This document shows, piece by piece, positions 34,717-45,820 of a DNA stretch of 64,000 bases; positions within the stretch are counted from its first letter, which is position 1; every line of letters starts with the position of its first letter. The stretch is taken from the NCBI RefSeq assembly GCF_001509835.1, contig NZ_JXTJ01000007.1, positions 372,001 to 436,000 on the forward strand, read 5' to 3'. Position numbers and translations under genes: made by a program. The notes beneath the pieces are model-generated. The model saw only the letters and a list, made by a program, of their open reading frames with translations. It searched no databases and was not told the origin of the DNA. Source of the stretch: Allobosea sp. WAO. Lineage in GTDB: Bacteria; Pseudomonadota; Alphaproteobacteria; Rhizobiales; Beijerinckiaceae.

Positions 34717-34832
34717 GTCGATCTCCTGGTATCCGTTGGGAACCTACATCCCGATGGACACCAGATGGCGCCTGTGCGATTTTTACTCAAGAAGGCACTT
34801 TCGCCGCACAAGGTCACCTATCGGAAACCGCC

Positions 34833-35204
34833 ATGCTGCAGCGCCCCGACCCATTCAACGCCCAATGCCCGACCCGGCGCGTGCTCGACCGGATCGGTGA
34901 CAAATGGGCAGTGCTGATCCTGATCCTGCTCGAGCAGGAGACGCTGCGCTTCAACGAACTGCGCCGGCGGATCGACAGCATCTCGCAAAAGATGCTGTCG
35001 CAGACGCTGAAGAGCCTGGAGCGCGACGGGCTGATCTCGCGCCGCGCCTTCGCGACCGTGCCGGTCACGGTCGAATATGCGCTGACGCCGCTCGGGCGGA
35101 CGCTGGCGGGCACGGTCGCGGAGCTGACGCGCTGGGCCGAGGAGCATATCGGCGAGGTCGAGGATGCGCAGCGGCGCTATGATCGCGGCGAGGTTGCCGC
35201 CTGA
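34833..35204 (+). CDS. HxlR-family transcriptional regulator
   Basis: 123-aa winged-helix protein of the HxlR/DUF24 family. Visible: CPTRRVLDRIGDKWAVLILILL with the N-terminal cysteine (Cys12), often redox- or electrophile-sensitive in this family, then the recognition region RFNELRRRIDSISQKMLSQTLKSLERDGLI and the wing. The ATG at 34833 was preferred because the protein then has the family length. It is divergent from the NAD(P)H-binding gene it probably regulates. Its TGA abuts the ligD stop in the palindrome TGATCA. Confidence 0.9.
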   Translation: MLQRPDPFNAQCPTRRVLDRIGDKWAVLILILLEQETLRFNELRRRIDSISQKMLSQTLKSLERDGLISRRAFATVPVTVEYALTPLGRTLAGTVAELTRWAEEHIGEVEDAQRRYDRGEVAA

Positions 35205-37736
35205 TCAGCGGCCCTTGAGAGCGCGTTTCGGGCTGAAGAAGCGCGCCCAGGCGTCCTCGGGCGGCCCGTTCTCCATGACCTTCGGCGCCTTGAAGGCATC
35301 GGGCGCGAGGCCCTTCTCCAGCATCTCCCAGGCGACCGGCATGGCGACAGCGGCGCCAGGACGGGCGCGGGTCGAGAACGGGGCGATCGCAGTCGCACCG
35401 CGGCCATTGCGCAGATAGTCGATGAAAATGCGGCCGCGCCGCGCCTGCTTCGACAAGGTCGCAGTGTAGAGCTTCGGCTCGGCCTGCTCCATCGCCTTGG
35501 CGAAGTCGCGCGCGAACGCCTTGATCTCGTCCCAGCCGGCCTTGGGCTTCAAGGGCATGACGACATGGAAGCCCTTACCGCCGGATGTCTTGAGGAAGCT
35601 CTCGAAGCCGAGCTGGTCAAGGCGCTGGCGGACCGTCAGCGCCGCCGCGCGCACCCGCTCCATCGGCACGCCCTTGTCGGGGTCGAGATCGAAGATCACC
35701 TGATCGGGTGTCTCGACCGTCTCGACCCGCGCACCCCAGAGATGGATCTCGACCGTGCCAAGCTGGACCAAAGCGGCAAGACCGTCGAAATTGCGGATGA
35801 AGAGCAGCTCCTCGCCATCCTTGTCCTTCATCCGGGCCACGGATTTGTGCAGCCCAGCGCCAGCATGCTTCTGGAAGAAGACCTGTCCGCCCACACCGTC
35901 GGGCGCGCGCAGCAGGCTCAAGGGACGTTCGACGACGAAGGGCGCCATGCGCTCCCAGACACTGGCGTAGTAGTCGAGCAGATCCTGCTTGGTGAAGCCG
36001 ATATCGGGCCAGAGTGGCTTGTCGGGATTGCTCAGCGTCACGGTGGTTTCGGGCCTGGCCTTGCGCCCGGTCCTCGCGCGTCGAGGCTTGTCCGCCCCGG
36101 CGCTGGCTGGCTTTTCCTCGATCACGTCGCCGGCCGGCTTGTCCTCGCGCAGGCCTAGGAAGGCCGCGTGCCGCAGCGTCTTCGAGGCCGTCCAGGAGCC
36201 GAAGGCGATCTCGGCGACGAGTTCAGGCTTCACCCAGACGATACCACGCTCGCGCCCCGCCGCCCCCTCGAAAGGCGCGGATTCGGCGGCGATCGCGTCG
36301 AGCCGCTTCTTCAGCTCCGCGGCCGACTTTCGGGTGAAGCCGGTGCCGACGCGGCCAGCCGGCTTCAGGGCGCCATCCTCGTGAAAGGCCAGAACCAGCG
36401 AGCCGAGCTGGTTGCGCGACGCCTTGGATGGGACATAGCCGGCAATGACGAATTCCTGCCGCTGCGTGCATTTCGACTTGATCCAGTCACGGCCCCGGCC
36501 GCTGCGATAGGGCGCGTCGGCCCGTTTCGAGACCACGCCCTCGAGCCCCATGCGACAGGCATGGCGCAGCATGGTCTGGCCCGGCTCGACGAAGTGCTCG
36601 CTATAGCGCAGAGGAGCGTCGGGGCCCGCTTCCTGCAGCAGTTCCTCCAGCCGCTCCTTGCGGGCGAGCAGCGGTTCCGCCCGCAGATCCTCGCCGTTGA
36701 GATGAAGCAGGTCGAAGGCATAAAAGACGAGGTTCGCAGTCTCGCCCTCCGACAAGGCGGCCTGAAGCGCCGAAAAGGAGGAAATCCCATCCTTGCCCAG
36801 CGCCACGACCTCGCCGTCGATCAGCGCCGTCTCGCAGGGAAGTGCCATCAAAGCAGCGGCTATGCGGTCGCCGAAACGATCGGTCCAATCGAGTCCGGTA
36901 CGGGTGAGCAGCCTGACCTTTCCGCCGGAGACCCGCGCCTGCAGCCGGTAGCCGTCGAACTTGACCTCGTGCAGCCAGTGCTCACCGGCCGGGGGCTTGT
37001 CCTGCAAAGTCGCGAGACAGGGTTCGACGAAGCGCGGCAGCGGCTCGCCTTCGGGCTTCGCGGGGCGGCCGGGTACCTTGGACTTTGCCATGCTGGACCT
37101 GGTGCCTCGGGGCTTGCGCCCTTTCGCAGGCTTCTCGTCGGTCGACCAGACCTCGCCTGCGGGATCCTCGCCGACGTCTTCGACGCTCCTGCCTGACATC
37201 ACCGAATCCGGCGCGGTTTCGAGGATATCCTCGTCGTCCTGGGCAAAATCGTCATCGACCTTGATCAGCAGCCAGTTGTCGCGATTCTCGCCGCGGCGCG
37301 GTTTCAGCCTGACCAGATGCCAGCGGCCGCCTAGCTTTTGGCCTTCCAGCGTGAAGGCGAGATGGCCTTTCTCCATGCCGCGAGCGGGATCACCCTCGGG
37401 GATCCACTTGCCCTCGTCCCAGATGATGACTGAGCCGGCACCGTATTCGCCTTCGGGAATCGTGCCCTCGAAGCCGCCATACTCGAGCGGGTGGTCCTCG
37501 ACATGGACCGCGAGACGCTTCTCAGCCGGGTCGAGGCTTGGGCCGCGCGTCACCGCCCAGGACCAGAGCACGCCGCCATGCTCCAGCCGGAGATCGTAAT
37601 GGAGACGGCGGGCCGCGTGCTTGTGAACGATGAAGATGCCACCGTCCTTCACCTTCCGGCGGCGCGCAGCCGCTCCTTTCGGCTCGCGTGTCCGCGAAAA
37701 ATCCCGCTTCGAACGGTAGAGGTCGAGATTGGCCAT
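35205..37736 (-). CDS. ligD: multifunctional ATP-dependent DNA ligase LigD
   Basis: End-processing enzyme of bacterial non-homologous end joining. The 843-aa product has three domains in the order phosphoesterase (about 1-200; FIVHKHAARRLHYDLRLE, VHVEDHPLEYGGFEGTIP), ATP-dependent ligase (about 235-540; adenylated Lys259 in HEVKFDGYR) and primase/polymerase (about 560-840; SNPDKPLWPDIGFTK, catalytic aspartates in IFDLDPDKG). Linkers are Lys/Pro/Ala-rich. All core motifs look intact. It lies 18 bp after ku on the same strand. Confidence 0.96.
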   Translation of the reverse strand: MANLDLYRSKRDFSRTREPKGAAARRRKVKDGGIFIVHKHAARRLHYDLRLEHGGVLWSWAVTRGPSLDPAEKRLAVHVEDHPLEYGGFEGTIPEGEYGAGSVIIWDEGKWIPEGDPARGMEKGHLAFTLEGQKLGGRWHLVRLKPRRGENRDNWLLIKVDDDFAQDDEDILETAPDSVMSGRSVEDVGEDPAGEVWSTDEKPAKGRKPRGTRSSMAKSKVPGRPAKPEGEPLPRFVEPCLATLQDKPPAGEHWLHEVKFDGYRLQARVSGGKVRLLTRTGLDWTDRFGDRIAAALMALPCETALIDGEVVALGKDGISSFSALQAALSEGETANLVFYAFDLLHLNGEDLRAEPLLARKERLEELLQEAGPDAPLRYSEHFVEPGQTMLRHACRMGLEGVVSKRADAPYRSGRGRDWIKSKCTQRQEFVIAGYVPSKASRNQLGSLVLAFHEDGALKPAGRVGTGFTRKSAAELKKRLDAIAAESAPFEGAAGRERGIVWVKPELVAEIAFGSWTASKTLRHAAFLGLREDKPAGDVIEEKPASAGADKPRRARTGRKARPETTVTLSNPDKPLWPDIGFTKQDLLDYYASVWERMAPFVVERPLSLLRAPDGVGGQVFFQKHAGAGLHKSVARMKDKDGEELLFIRNFDGLAALVQLGTVEIHLWGARVETVETPDQVIFDLDPDKGVPMERVRAAALTVRQRLDQLGFESFLKTSGGKGFHVVMPLKPKAGWDEIKAFARDFAKAMEQAEPKLYTATLSKQARRGRIFIDYLRNGRGATAIAPFSTRARPGAAVAMPVAWEMLEKGLAPDAFKAPKVMENGPPEDAWARFFSPKRALKGR

Positions 37737-37754
37737 GGCGCCCTCCGCGGCGGG

Positions 37755-38630
37755 TCAGGCACTCTTCCTGGTCTTGGCAGCGGCGGCCTTCTTCGTCGAC
37801 TTGCCGCTCGCTGGCTTCTTGACGGCAGACGAGGATTTGCGCGGCGCGTCGTCTTCCTCGCCGAGGCTCTTCTTCAGCGCCTCGAACAGGTTGACGACAT
37901 TGGTGGGACGTTCGGCCGGCTTTGCGACCGGCGGTTTCCTGCCCTTGCGCTTGGCCTCGATCAGCGCCAGCAGCGCCTCCTCATAGCGATCCTCGAAGCC
38001 GCTCGGATCGAACTTGGCCTGCTTCTTCTCGATGATGTGCGTGGCGAGATCGACGAGTTCCGGGTCGAGCTTGCCCTTGTGCAGCCCATCGAAGACCTCG
38101 TCCGGCTGGCGCACGGTCTTGTCGTAGCGCAGCGTGGTCAGCAGCAGCCCTTTGTCGAAGGGCTCGATCATCACCGGCCGCTCGCGGCGATAGAGCACGA
38201 TGCGGGCAATACCGGCCTTCTTCTGCTTGGCCATCGCCTCGCGGATCACCGCGAAGGCCTCTTCCGAGACCTCGTCGGAGGGGCTGAGATAATAGGGCTG
38301 GTCGAAATAGACCTGCGGGATCGCGGCGCGATCGACGAATTGCTCGATGGAGAGGGTGTGGGAACTCTCGATCTGGACGGCGTCGATCTCGTCCTCCTCG
38401 ACGAGCAGGTATTCGTCGCTGCCGATCTCGTAGCCCTTGACCTCATCATCGGGATCGACCGGCTTGCCGCTGACGCTGTCGATGTACTGGCGCCGGACGG
38501 TGTTGCCCGTTTGGCGATTGATGACGCGGAAGGAGACCTTCTCGCTATGGTCGGTCGCCGAGGTCAGCTCGACGGCGCAGGAGACCAGCGAGAGCTTGAG
38601 ATAACCCTTCCAAGCCGGACGCGGGGCCAT
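37755..38630 (-). CDS. ku: Ku DNA-end-binding protein
   Basis: Homodimeric Ku ring that binds double-strand ends and recruits LigD. The 291-aa product has the bacterial Ku core (about 1-255; [41 protein letters not shown] in two parts) and a Lys/Ala-rich C-terminal tail ([24 protein letters not shown], given only as composition: basic). The ATG at 38630 has GAGGG seven bases upstream and overlaps the stop of the small gene before it (TGATG). A GTG one codon earlier is also in frame. Confidence 0.95.
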   Translation of the reverse strand: MAPRPAWKGYLKLSLVSCAVELTSATDHSEKVSFRVINRQTGNTVRRQYIDSVSGKPVDPDDEVKGYEIGSDEYLLVEEDEIDAVQIESSHTLSIEQFVDRAAIPQVYFDQPYYLSPSDEVSEEAFAVIREAMAKQKKAGIARIVLYRRERPVMIEPFDKGLLLTTLRYDKTVRQPDEVFDGLHKGKLDPELVDLATHIIEKKQAKFDPSGFEDRYEEALLALIEAKRKGRKPPVAKPAERPTNVVNLFEALKKSLGEEDDAPRKSSSAVKKPASGKSTKKAAAAKTRKSA

Positions 38631-38866
38631 CACGCCGCCCTCAGCCTTGTGGGCAGGGCTGGCGGCAGCGCGCGCAGCCAGGCCTCGGCGCGGGCGAGCT
38701 CGTCGCTGGTGACGACCGGCACGGGGTCGGCAAGGATGGCGAGCAAGACTTCGCGATCAAGTTGGCCATTAGCGATGACCTCGCGCAAGGCATCGCGGGT
38801 CTCGCGCTCCGCCAGGAGCTGGGCGCCGAGCGCGGCGATGAGGCGGTCCTTCGGCAGGTGGCGCAT
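38630..38866 (-). CDS. small protein translationally coupled to ku
   Basis: 78-aa protein, mostly helical in appearance ([38 protein letters not shown]), acidic-rich in the middle with a Pro/Leu/Arg tail. I do not recognise the family. It directly precedes ku and its stop overlaps the ku start by one base, so it is the first gene of a small protein-ku-ligD operon. ATG at 38866 was chosen because the upstream in-frame residues fall in a probable promoter region. A role in NHEJ would be pure inference from position. Confidence 0.6.
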   Translation of the reverse strand: MRHLPKDRLIAALGAQLLAERETRDALREVIANGQLDREVLLAILADPVPVVTSDELARAEAWLRALPPALPTRLRAA

Positions 38867-39097
38867 GATGCTGTGTCCCCCGAGTACTGGCTGGCTCAGC
38901 GTCAACCGGCGGGGCGGACCAAGGTTCCGGTGCGTGCCGCTAGCCTTTCCGGCGTTTTCGTGTATATGCCGCACCCAGCCGGCCCTAGGTGCCGGCGGCG
39001 CATCCTCTCCGCGATGAGGCGATGCGGGCTTCGGACCTTGCTGGACGACATCCCGGCCTGGCCCGCCAGATCAACATTCGAACCAAAGGAAAGCACG

Positions 39098-39367
39098 ATG
39101 TCGATCACTGCTGAGCGCAAGACCGCGCTCGTGAAGGAACACGCCACCAAGCCGAACGACACCGGCTCGCCGGAAGTCCAGATCGCGATCCTGACGGAGC
39201 GCATCAACAATCTGACCGGCCACTTCAAGTCCCATCACAAGGACAACCATTCGCGTCGCGGCCTGCTCAAGATGGTCTCCCAGCGCCGTTCGCTGCTCGA
39301 CTATCTCAAGGGCAAGAACGAAGGCCGCTATCGCACGCTGATCGAGAAGCTCGGCATCCGCCGCTGA
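39098..39367 (+). CDS. rpsO: 30S ribosomal protein S15
   Basis: Primary 16S rRNA-binding protein of the small subunit, exactly 89 aa as usual. The S15 signature is clear: [22 protein letters not shown], then [19 protein letters not shown] and [20 protein letters not shown] lies seven bases before the ATG. It is followed by a hairpin and then pnp, the conserved rpsO-pnp arrangement. S15 usually represses its own mRNA, but no leader structure was worked out. The 231 bp before it hold both this promoter and that of the ku operon. Confidence 0.98.
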   Translation: MSITAERKTALVKEHATKPNDTGSPEVQIAILTERINNLTGHFKSHHKDNHSRRGLLKMVSQRRSLLDYLKGKNEGRYRTLIEKLGIRR

Positions 39368-39382
39368 TCGCCAGATGAATTC

Positions 39383-39415
39383 CCGCCCGGTGCCTCGTCG
39401 CTCCGGGCGGTTCTT
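39383..39415 (+). terminator. terminator/attenuator hairpin after rpsO
   Basis: Stem CCGCCCGG / CCGGGCGG (8 bp) with a 12-nt loop, followed by TTCTT, 15 bp after the rpsO stop. It may be a partial terminator that lets some transcription reach pnp. Confidence 0.6.
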
Positions 39416-39626
39416 CAAGGGGCCGGCCGCAATGGTGCGGCATTACCCTTCTTGAATGCGGCGGCCGCATGGGGCGGCTTTCCGCATGATCCACCGGGCG
39501 TCGCCGACGCCCATGGCAGGATCGCCGAGCGCTCGGGCGCGGCTGAACTGTACGACCGAGCGTTTTGCCGTCTTGCCCATGGGCCAAAGGGCGCGGGGCG
39601 GATCGCATCCGACCGAAAGAAAATCC

Positions 39627-41795
<2,169 letters not shown>

Positions 41796-41814
41796 GGTCT
41801 GAAGCGCCTCGAAG

Positions 41815-41830
41815 CGTTTCACGTGAATCA
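41815..41830. promoter_or_regulatory. parS-like sequence after pnp
   Basis: CGTTTCACGTGAATCA matches the universal parS 16-mer TGTTTCACGTGAAACA at 14 of 16 positions, including the whole central TTTCACGTGAA. It lies between the pnp stop and its terminator. Fifteen bases are shared with the site in the origin region. Confidence 0.4.
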
Positions 41831-41833
41831 GGA

Positions 41834-41870
41834 CGCCCCCCGCATCGCAGGATGCGGGGGGCGTTTTCTT
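41834..41870 (+). terminator. intrinsic terminator of pnp
   Basis: Perfect 13-bp stem CGCCCCCCGCATC / GATGCGGGGGGCG with a 4-nt loop, followed by TTTTCTTTT. It lies 38 bp after the pnp stop. Confidence 0.92.
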
Positions 41871-41937
41871 TTGGCGATTTCTCTGGTGCGACGCAGCGAA
41901 CTCAAATAGTCTAGACTTATCTGCCTCGGAGACCGGC

Positions 41938-42573
41938 ATGACCGCCCACCGCATCACCTCGCTGGACCAGCTCGCCTCGCTCTATCCGAACCCGGTCGCA
42001 CCGGCCTCGCTCCTCAAGGAGATCGATCACGTCGACGCGAACTATGCGGCGCTGATCGCCGCCTCGCCGTTTTTCGTGCTCGCAACCAATGGTCCGGATG
42101 GGCTGGATTGCTCGCCGCGCGGCGATCTGCCGGGCTTTGTCACGGTCAGCGACGCCAAAACGCTGCTGATTCCCGATCGAAGAGGCAATAACCGTCTGGA
42201 TTCGCTCAAGAATATCCTGTTCGACGATCGAATCGGAATGCTCTTTCTGGTCCCCGGCTACGGCGAAACCCTGCGCGTCAACGGCACTGCGACGCTTTCG
42301 AGCGATCCCGAGCTGTGCGCGCGCTTCAACATGGCCGGCAAGCTGCCCGCCTGCGTCATGGTCGTCTCGGTGGAGTCGGTCTACTTCCAGTGCTCACGGG
42401 CAGTCGTCCGGGCCGATCTCTGGAACCCGGCGGTGCAGGTCGACAAGCGCAGCCTGCCGAGCGCCGGCACAATGCTGCGCGAGATCACGGCGCGGGCGCC
42501 GGCGGTCGAGACCTTCGATGGCGAGGCTTATGACAAGGCACTGCCGGAGCGCGTCAAGGCGACGTTGTACTGA
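41938..42573 (+). CDS. pyridoxamine 5'-phosphate oxidase-family flavoprotein
   Basis: 211-aa split-barrel protein that resembles the MSMEG_1061-type branch of the PNPOx-like family, which binds FMN or F420-like cofactors. Typical strands: FFVLATNGPDGLDCSPRGDLPGFV, LLIPDRRGNNRLDSLKNIL, GMLFLVPGYGETLRVNG. The real reaction is unknown; members reduce diverse substrates. It stands alone after the pnp terminator and is followed by a palindromic repeat and the convergent ammonia-lyase gene. Confidence 0.82.
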   Translation: MTAHRITSLDQLASLYPNPVAPASLLKEIDHVDANYAALIAASPFFVLATNGPDGLDCSPRGDLPGFVTVSDAKTLLIPDRRGNNRLDSLKNILFDDRIGMLFLVPGYGETLRVNGTATLSSDPELCARFNMAGKLPACVMVVSVESVYFQCSRAVVRADLWNPAVQVDKRSLPSAGTMLREITARAPAVETFDGEAYDKALPERVKATLY

Positions 42574-42592
42574 GCACCGTTTAATAGCCGCG

Positions 42593-42691
42593 CCGTCATG
42601 CTCGCCCTTGTGGCGAGCATCCACGTCTTGGACACCGGACACGGGCATTGAAGTGAAGGCGTGTATGGTCGGGACAAGCCCGACCATGACG
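42593..42691. repeat. palindromic intergenic repeat, copy 2
   Basis: About 99 bp with the same ends (CGTCATG/CATGACG) and the same two hairpins as the element at 30252-30344: ATGCTCGCC...GGCGAGCAT and ATGGTCGGG...CCCGACCAT. The central 25-30 bp differ between the copies. It lies between the convergent PNPOx-like and ammonia-lyase genes and could end transcription in both directions. Confidence 0.85.
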
Positions 42692-42711
42692 AAAGAGGCG
42701 AAGCTTCGACC

Positions 42712-44343
42712 CTACTCCAAGCCCCCCACCGCCGCCTCGACCGCCTCGACGATCGCGCCGGAGCGGACCAGCGCCGTCGCCTGGTTCATCTCGGCCGCGT
42801 ACCAGCGATCGCCGTCGAGCGCGGGCGGGATCGTCTCGCGCACCGCGTCCAGCGCCGCCTGCGTGCCCTTGCCGAGCGGATGGTCCTTGGCGGTCTCGGC
42901 GATCAGCGACAGCGCCTGGCAAGCCATCAGGATCTCGCCGGCGATGATCATCTCGACATTCTCGACCACGGTGCGAGCCTTGCGGCCGCACCAGGTCGAG
43001 TTCGAGACGTGATCCTCGGCGTTCGACTTGCCGGGGATCGAATCGACCGAGCCCGGCGAAGACAAAGTGCGGTTCTCCATCACCAACGCCGAGAGCGAAC
43101 ACTGCACGGTGGCAAAGCCGGTATTCAGCCCGCGCTTGCCCGCGAGCAGGTTGCGCGGCAGGCCGTAGCTCAGCGTCGGGTCGATCAGCCGGGCGAGCCG
43201 GCGTTCGCAGATCGAGCCGAGATCGGTCATCGAGATCGCCAGCAGATCCATCGCCTGGGCCACATACTGGCCGTGGAAATGGCCGCCGGAGATCACCTCG
43301 TAGCCGCCGCCATACGGAAAGATCAGCGGGTTGTCGGTGGCCGAGTTGGTCTCGGTCGCGATGATGCGGGAGACATAGTCGAGCGCCTCGCGCGCCGGTC
43401 CGTGGACCTGCGGGGCGCAGCGCAGCGAGTAGACATCCTGCACACGCGGCGCCGGCGGCTTGCCGGGCGTGCGGCCGATCTCGTCGGGATAGATCGTCTC
43501 GCGCGCCGAGGCCGAGCAGCGCTTCGAGCCTTGCGTCAGCTTCAGCACATTGCGCGCGACCAGCGCCTGGCCGGGATGCGGGCGCGCCGCATGGACGCGC
43601 GGGTCGAAGGCGGCGAGCTCTCCGCGCATCGCCTCGAGCGAGAGCGTAAGGCCGATATCGGCCGCCTTGATCAGACGCCTGGCGTCTTCGGTCGCAAGCA
43701 CGCCGAGGGCGAGCGAGACGGTCGAGCCGTTGATCAGCGCCGAGGCATCCTTGGCGTCGAGCGGGAAATCAGGAGCGAGACCGGCCTTGGCCAGCGCCTC
43801 GCGCGCCGGCATACGCTTGCCCTTGTAGAGCGCCTCGGCCTCCGCGAAGCCGCAGACCGCGGCCGCCATATGGGCGAGCGGGGCGAGATCGCCGGAGGCG
43901 CCGACCGAGCCCTTCTGCGGGATCACCGGGTGGACCCCGGCATTGAGGCAGACGAGCAGCCGCTCGACCAGCTCGACCTGCGGGCCGGAATAGTTCGAGG
44001 CGAAGGCGTTGGCACGCAGCAGCATGGTGGCGCGCGTGACGTCCTCGGCGAACGGCTCGCCGACGCCGGTTGCATGGGCATAGACGCTCTTGCGCTGATA
44101 TTCGGTCATCTCCGACATCAGCACACGCTGGTCCTTGAACAGGCCGACACCGGTGTTGAAGGAATACATGAACGGCGCCTCGTCGTTCATGAAGTTCGCG
44201 TCGATATGCGCTCGCGTCGCGGCGATGGCGGCGCGGGCGGCAGGGGCGAGGCTCGCCTTCTCATAGCGGCCGGAGGCTCCGGGCCGCGCCACGCGCACCA
44301 CCTGCTTGCCCTTCAGCGTGCGTCCATCGATCGTTACGGCCAT
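42712..44343 (-). CDS. HAL/PAL-family aromatic amino acid ammonia-lyase
   Basis: Removes ammonia from an aromatic amino acid, probably histidine, by means of the self-formed MIO cofactor. In the 543-aa product the MIO triad Ala149-Ser150-Gly151 sits in GSVGASGDLAPLAH, the catalytic Tyr60 in MYSFNTGVG, and VQDVYSLRCAPQVHG matches the HutH-type pocket. It is about 35 aa longer than typical HutH, and YSFNTG replaces the usual YGINTG. No hutU, hutI or hutG is in the window, so histidine specificity is not assured. It is divergent from hemA. Confidence 0.87.
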   Translation of the reverse strand: MAVTIDGRTLKGKQVVRVARPGASGRYEKASLAPAARAAIAATRAHIDANFMNDEAPFMYSFNTGVGLFKDQRVLMSEMTEYQRKSVYAHATGVGEPFAEDVTRATMLLRANAFASNYSGPQVELVERLLVCLNAGVHPVIPQKGSVGASGDLAPLAHMAAAVCGFAEAEALYKGKRMPAREALAKAGLAPDFPLDAKDASALINGSTVSLALGVLATEDARRLIKAADIGLTLSLEAMRGELAAFDPRVHAARPHPGQALVARNVLKLTQGSKRCSASARETIYPDEIGRTPGKPPAPRVQDVYSLRCAPQVHGPAREALDYVSRIIATETNSATDNPLIFPYGGGYEVISGGHFHGQYVAQAMDLLAISMTDLGSICERRLARLIDPTLSYGLPRNLLAGKRGLNTGFATVQCSLSALVMENRTLSSPGSVDSIPGKSNAEDHVSNSTWCGRKARTVVENVEMIIAGEILMACQALSLIAETAKDHPLGKGTQAALDAVRETIPPALDGDRWYAAEMNQATALVRSGAIVEAVEAAVGGLE

Positions 44344-44514
44344 GGCCTGTCCCCGTTTCAGTTGATCCCGATCTAGAACCGGATCGCAGGAAATGGGAAG
44401 CTGTTAGCGGTCCGGTGTCGGCGCTTGCGCGCGCTTTCCCAGGCCGGCCCGCGACATTGCTGCGCCTTTACCTGCGGCGCGCAATGCACAATGAAGGCGG
44501 CGCAGGAGGTTGCG

Positions 44515-45726
44515 ATGGATTTCGAGAGCTTTTTCCGCGAGGAGCTGAGCCAGCTCCGCAAGGAGGGCCGCTACCGGGTCTTCGCCGATCTGGAACGCTG
44601 CGCCGGACGGTTTCCGCGCGCGATATTCCATGGCGGCGGCGGGCCGCGCGAGGTCACCGTCTGGTGTTCGAACGATTATCTCGGCATGGGCCAGCACCCG
44701 GTGGTGCTGAAGGCCATGCACGAGGCGATCGACGGCTGCGGCGCCGGCACCGGCGGCACGCGCAACATCGCCGGCACCAATCACTACCATGTCCTCCTGG
44801 AGCGCGAGCTCGCCGACCTGCACGGCAAGGAAGGCGCGCTGCTGTTCAACTCCGGCTACATGTCGAACTGGGCTTCGCTCTCGACACTGGCCTCGCGCAT
44901 TCCGGGCTGCATCGTCCTGACCGATGCACTCAACCACGCCTCGATGATCGAGGGCATCCGGCATTCGCGCGCCGACAAGGCGATCTTCGCCCATAACGAT
45001 GCCGCCGATCTGCGCCGCAAGCTGCAGGCGATGGACCCGGCCCGTCCGAAGCTGATCGCCTTCGAATCCGTCTACTCGATGGATGGCGACATCGCCCCGG
45101 TCGCCGATTTCTGCGACATCGCCGAGGAATTCGGGGCAATGACCTATATCGACGAAGTCCACGCCGTCGGCCTTTACGGCCCCCGCGGCGGCGGCATCAG
45201 CGAGCGCGACGGCCTGAGCCATCGGCTCGACCTGATCGAGGGCACGCTGGCAAAATCCTTCAGCGTGATGGGCGGCTACATCACCGGCTCGGCAGCGCTC
45301 TGCGATTATCTACGCAGCTTCGCCTCCGGCTTCATCTTCTCGAGCTCGCTGCCGCCGACGCTCGCCGCCGGCGCGCTCGCCGCGATCCGGCATCTCAAGA
45401 CGAGCTCGGTCGAGCGCGACCGCCAGCGGGACCGGGTTCAGACCCTGCGCCGGCGCCTCGACGAGGCCGGCATCCCGCATCTGCCGAACCCCAGCCATAT
45501 CGTGCCGGTGATGGTCGGAGACGCCGTGCGCTGCAAGCAGATCAGCGACGAGATGCTCGAGCGCTTTTCGATCTACGTCCAGCCGATCAACTACCCGACC
45601 GTGCCGCGCGGTACCGAAAGGCTGCGGATCACGCCGACGCCGCTGCATTCGGACGAGGATATCGAGACCCTGGTGCAGGCGCTGAGCACGATCTGGGGCG
45701 CGCTCGGATTGCAGCGCGCCGCCTGA
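44515..45726 (+). CDS. hemA: 5-aminolevulinate synthase
   Basis: PLP enzyme that condenses glycine and succinyl-CoA to 5-aminolevulinate, the first step of tetrapyrrole synthesis in alphaproteobacteria. The 403-aa product has the alpha-oxoamine synthase core: [43 protein letters not shown] and the PLP lysine Lys247 in [13 protein letters not shown]. The ATG at 44515 has GGAGG five bases upstream, so the longer open frame to 44425 is not used. hemE and hemJ, later steps of the pathway, lie at 55-57 kb. Confidence 0.97.
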   Translation: MDFESFFREELSQLRKEGRYRVFADLERCAGRFPRAIFHGGGGPREVTVWCSNDYLGMGQHPVVLKAMHEAIDGCGAGTGGTRNIAGTNHYHVLLERELADLHGKEGALLFNSGYMSNWASLSTLASRIPGCIVLTDALNHASMIEGIRHSRADKAIFAHNDAADLRRKLQAMDPARPKLIAFESVYSMDGDIAPVADFCDIAEEFGAMTYIDEVHAVGLYGPRGGGISERDGLSHRLDLIEGTLAKSFSVMGGYITGSAALCDYLRSFASGFIFSSSLPPTLAAGALAAIRHLKTSSVERDRQRDRVQTLRRRLDEAGIPHLPNPSHIVPVMVGDAVRCKQISDEMLERFSIYVQPINYPTVPRGTERLRITPTPLHSDEDIETLVQALSTIWGALGLQRAA

Positions 45727-45749
45727 ACGGCAGGAGCTTCCGAAATGAC

Positions 45750-45780
45750 AAAGCCCGGGCCTTGCGGCCCGGGCTTTTTC
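45750..45780 (+). terminator. intrinsic terminator of hemA
   Basis: Perfect 11-bp stem AAGCCCGGGCC / GGCCCGGGCTT with a TTGC loop and a following T run, 24 bp after the hemA stop. Confidence 0.92.
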
Positions 45781-45820
45781 TTGTCGTCGCAGGTCCGGCG
45801 GTCGTGCCGGACGAACCTCT

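Noticed and set aside
42394..42687. Small open frame across the palindromic repeat (starts MVGLVPTIHAF)
   Set aside because: It is a translation of the dispersed repeat, a common source of false hypothetical proteins in this order.
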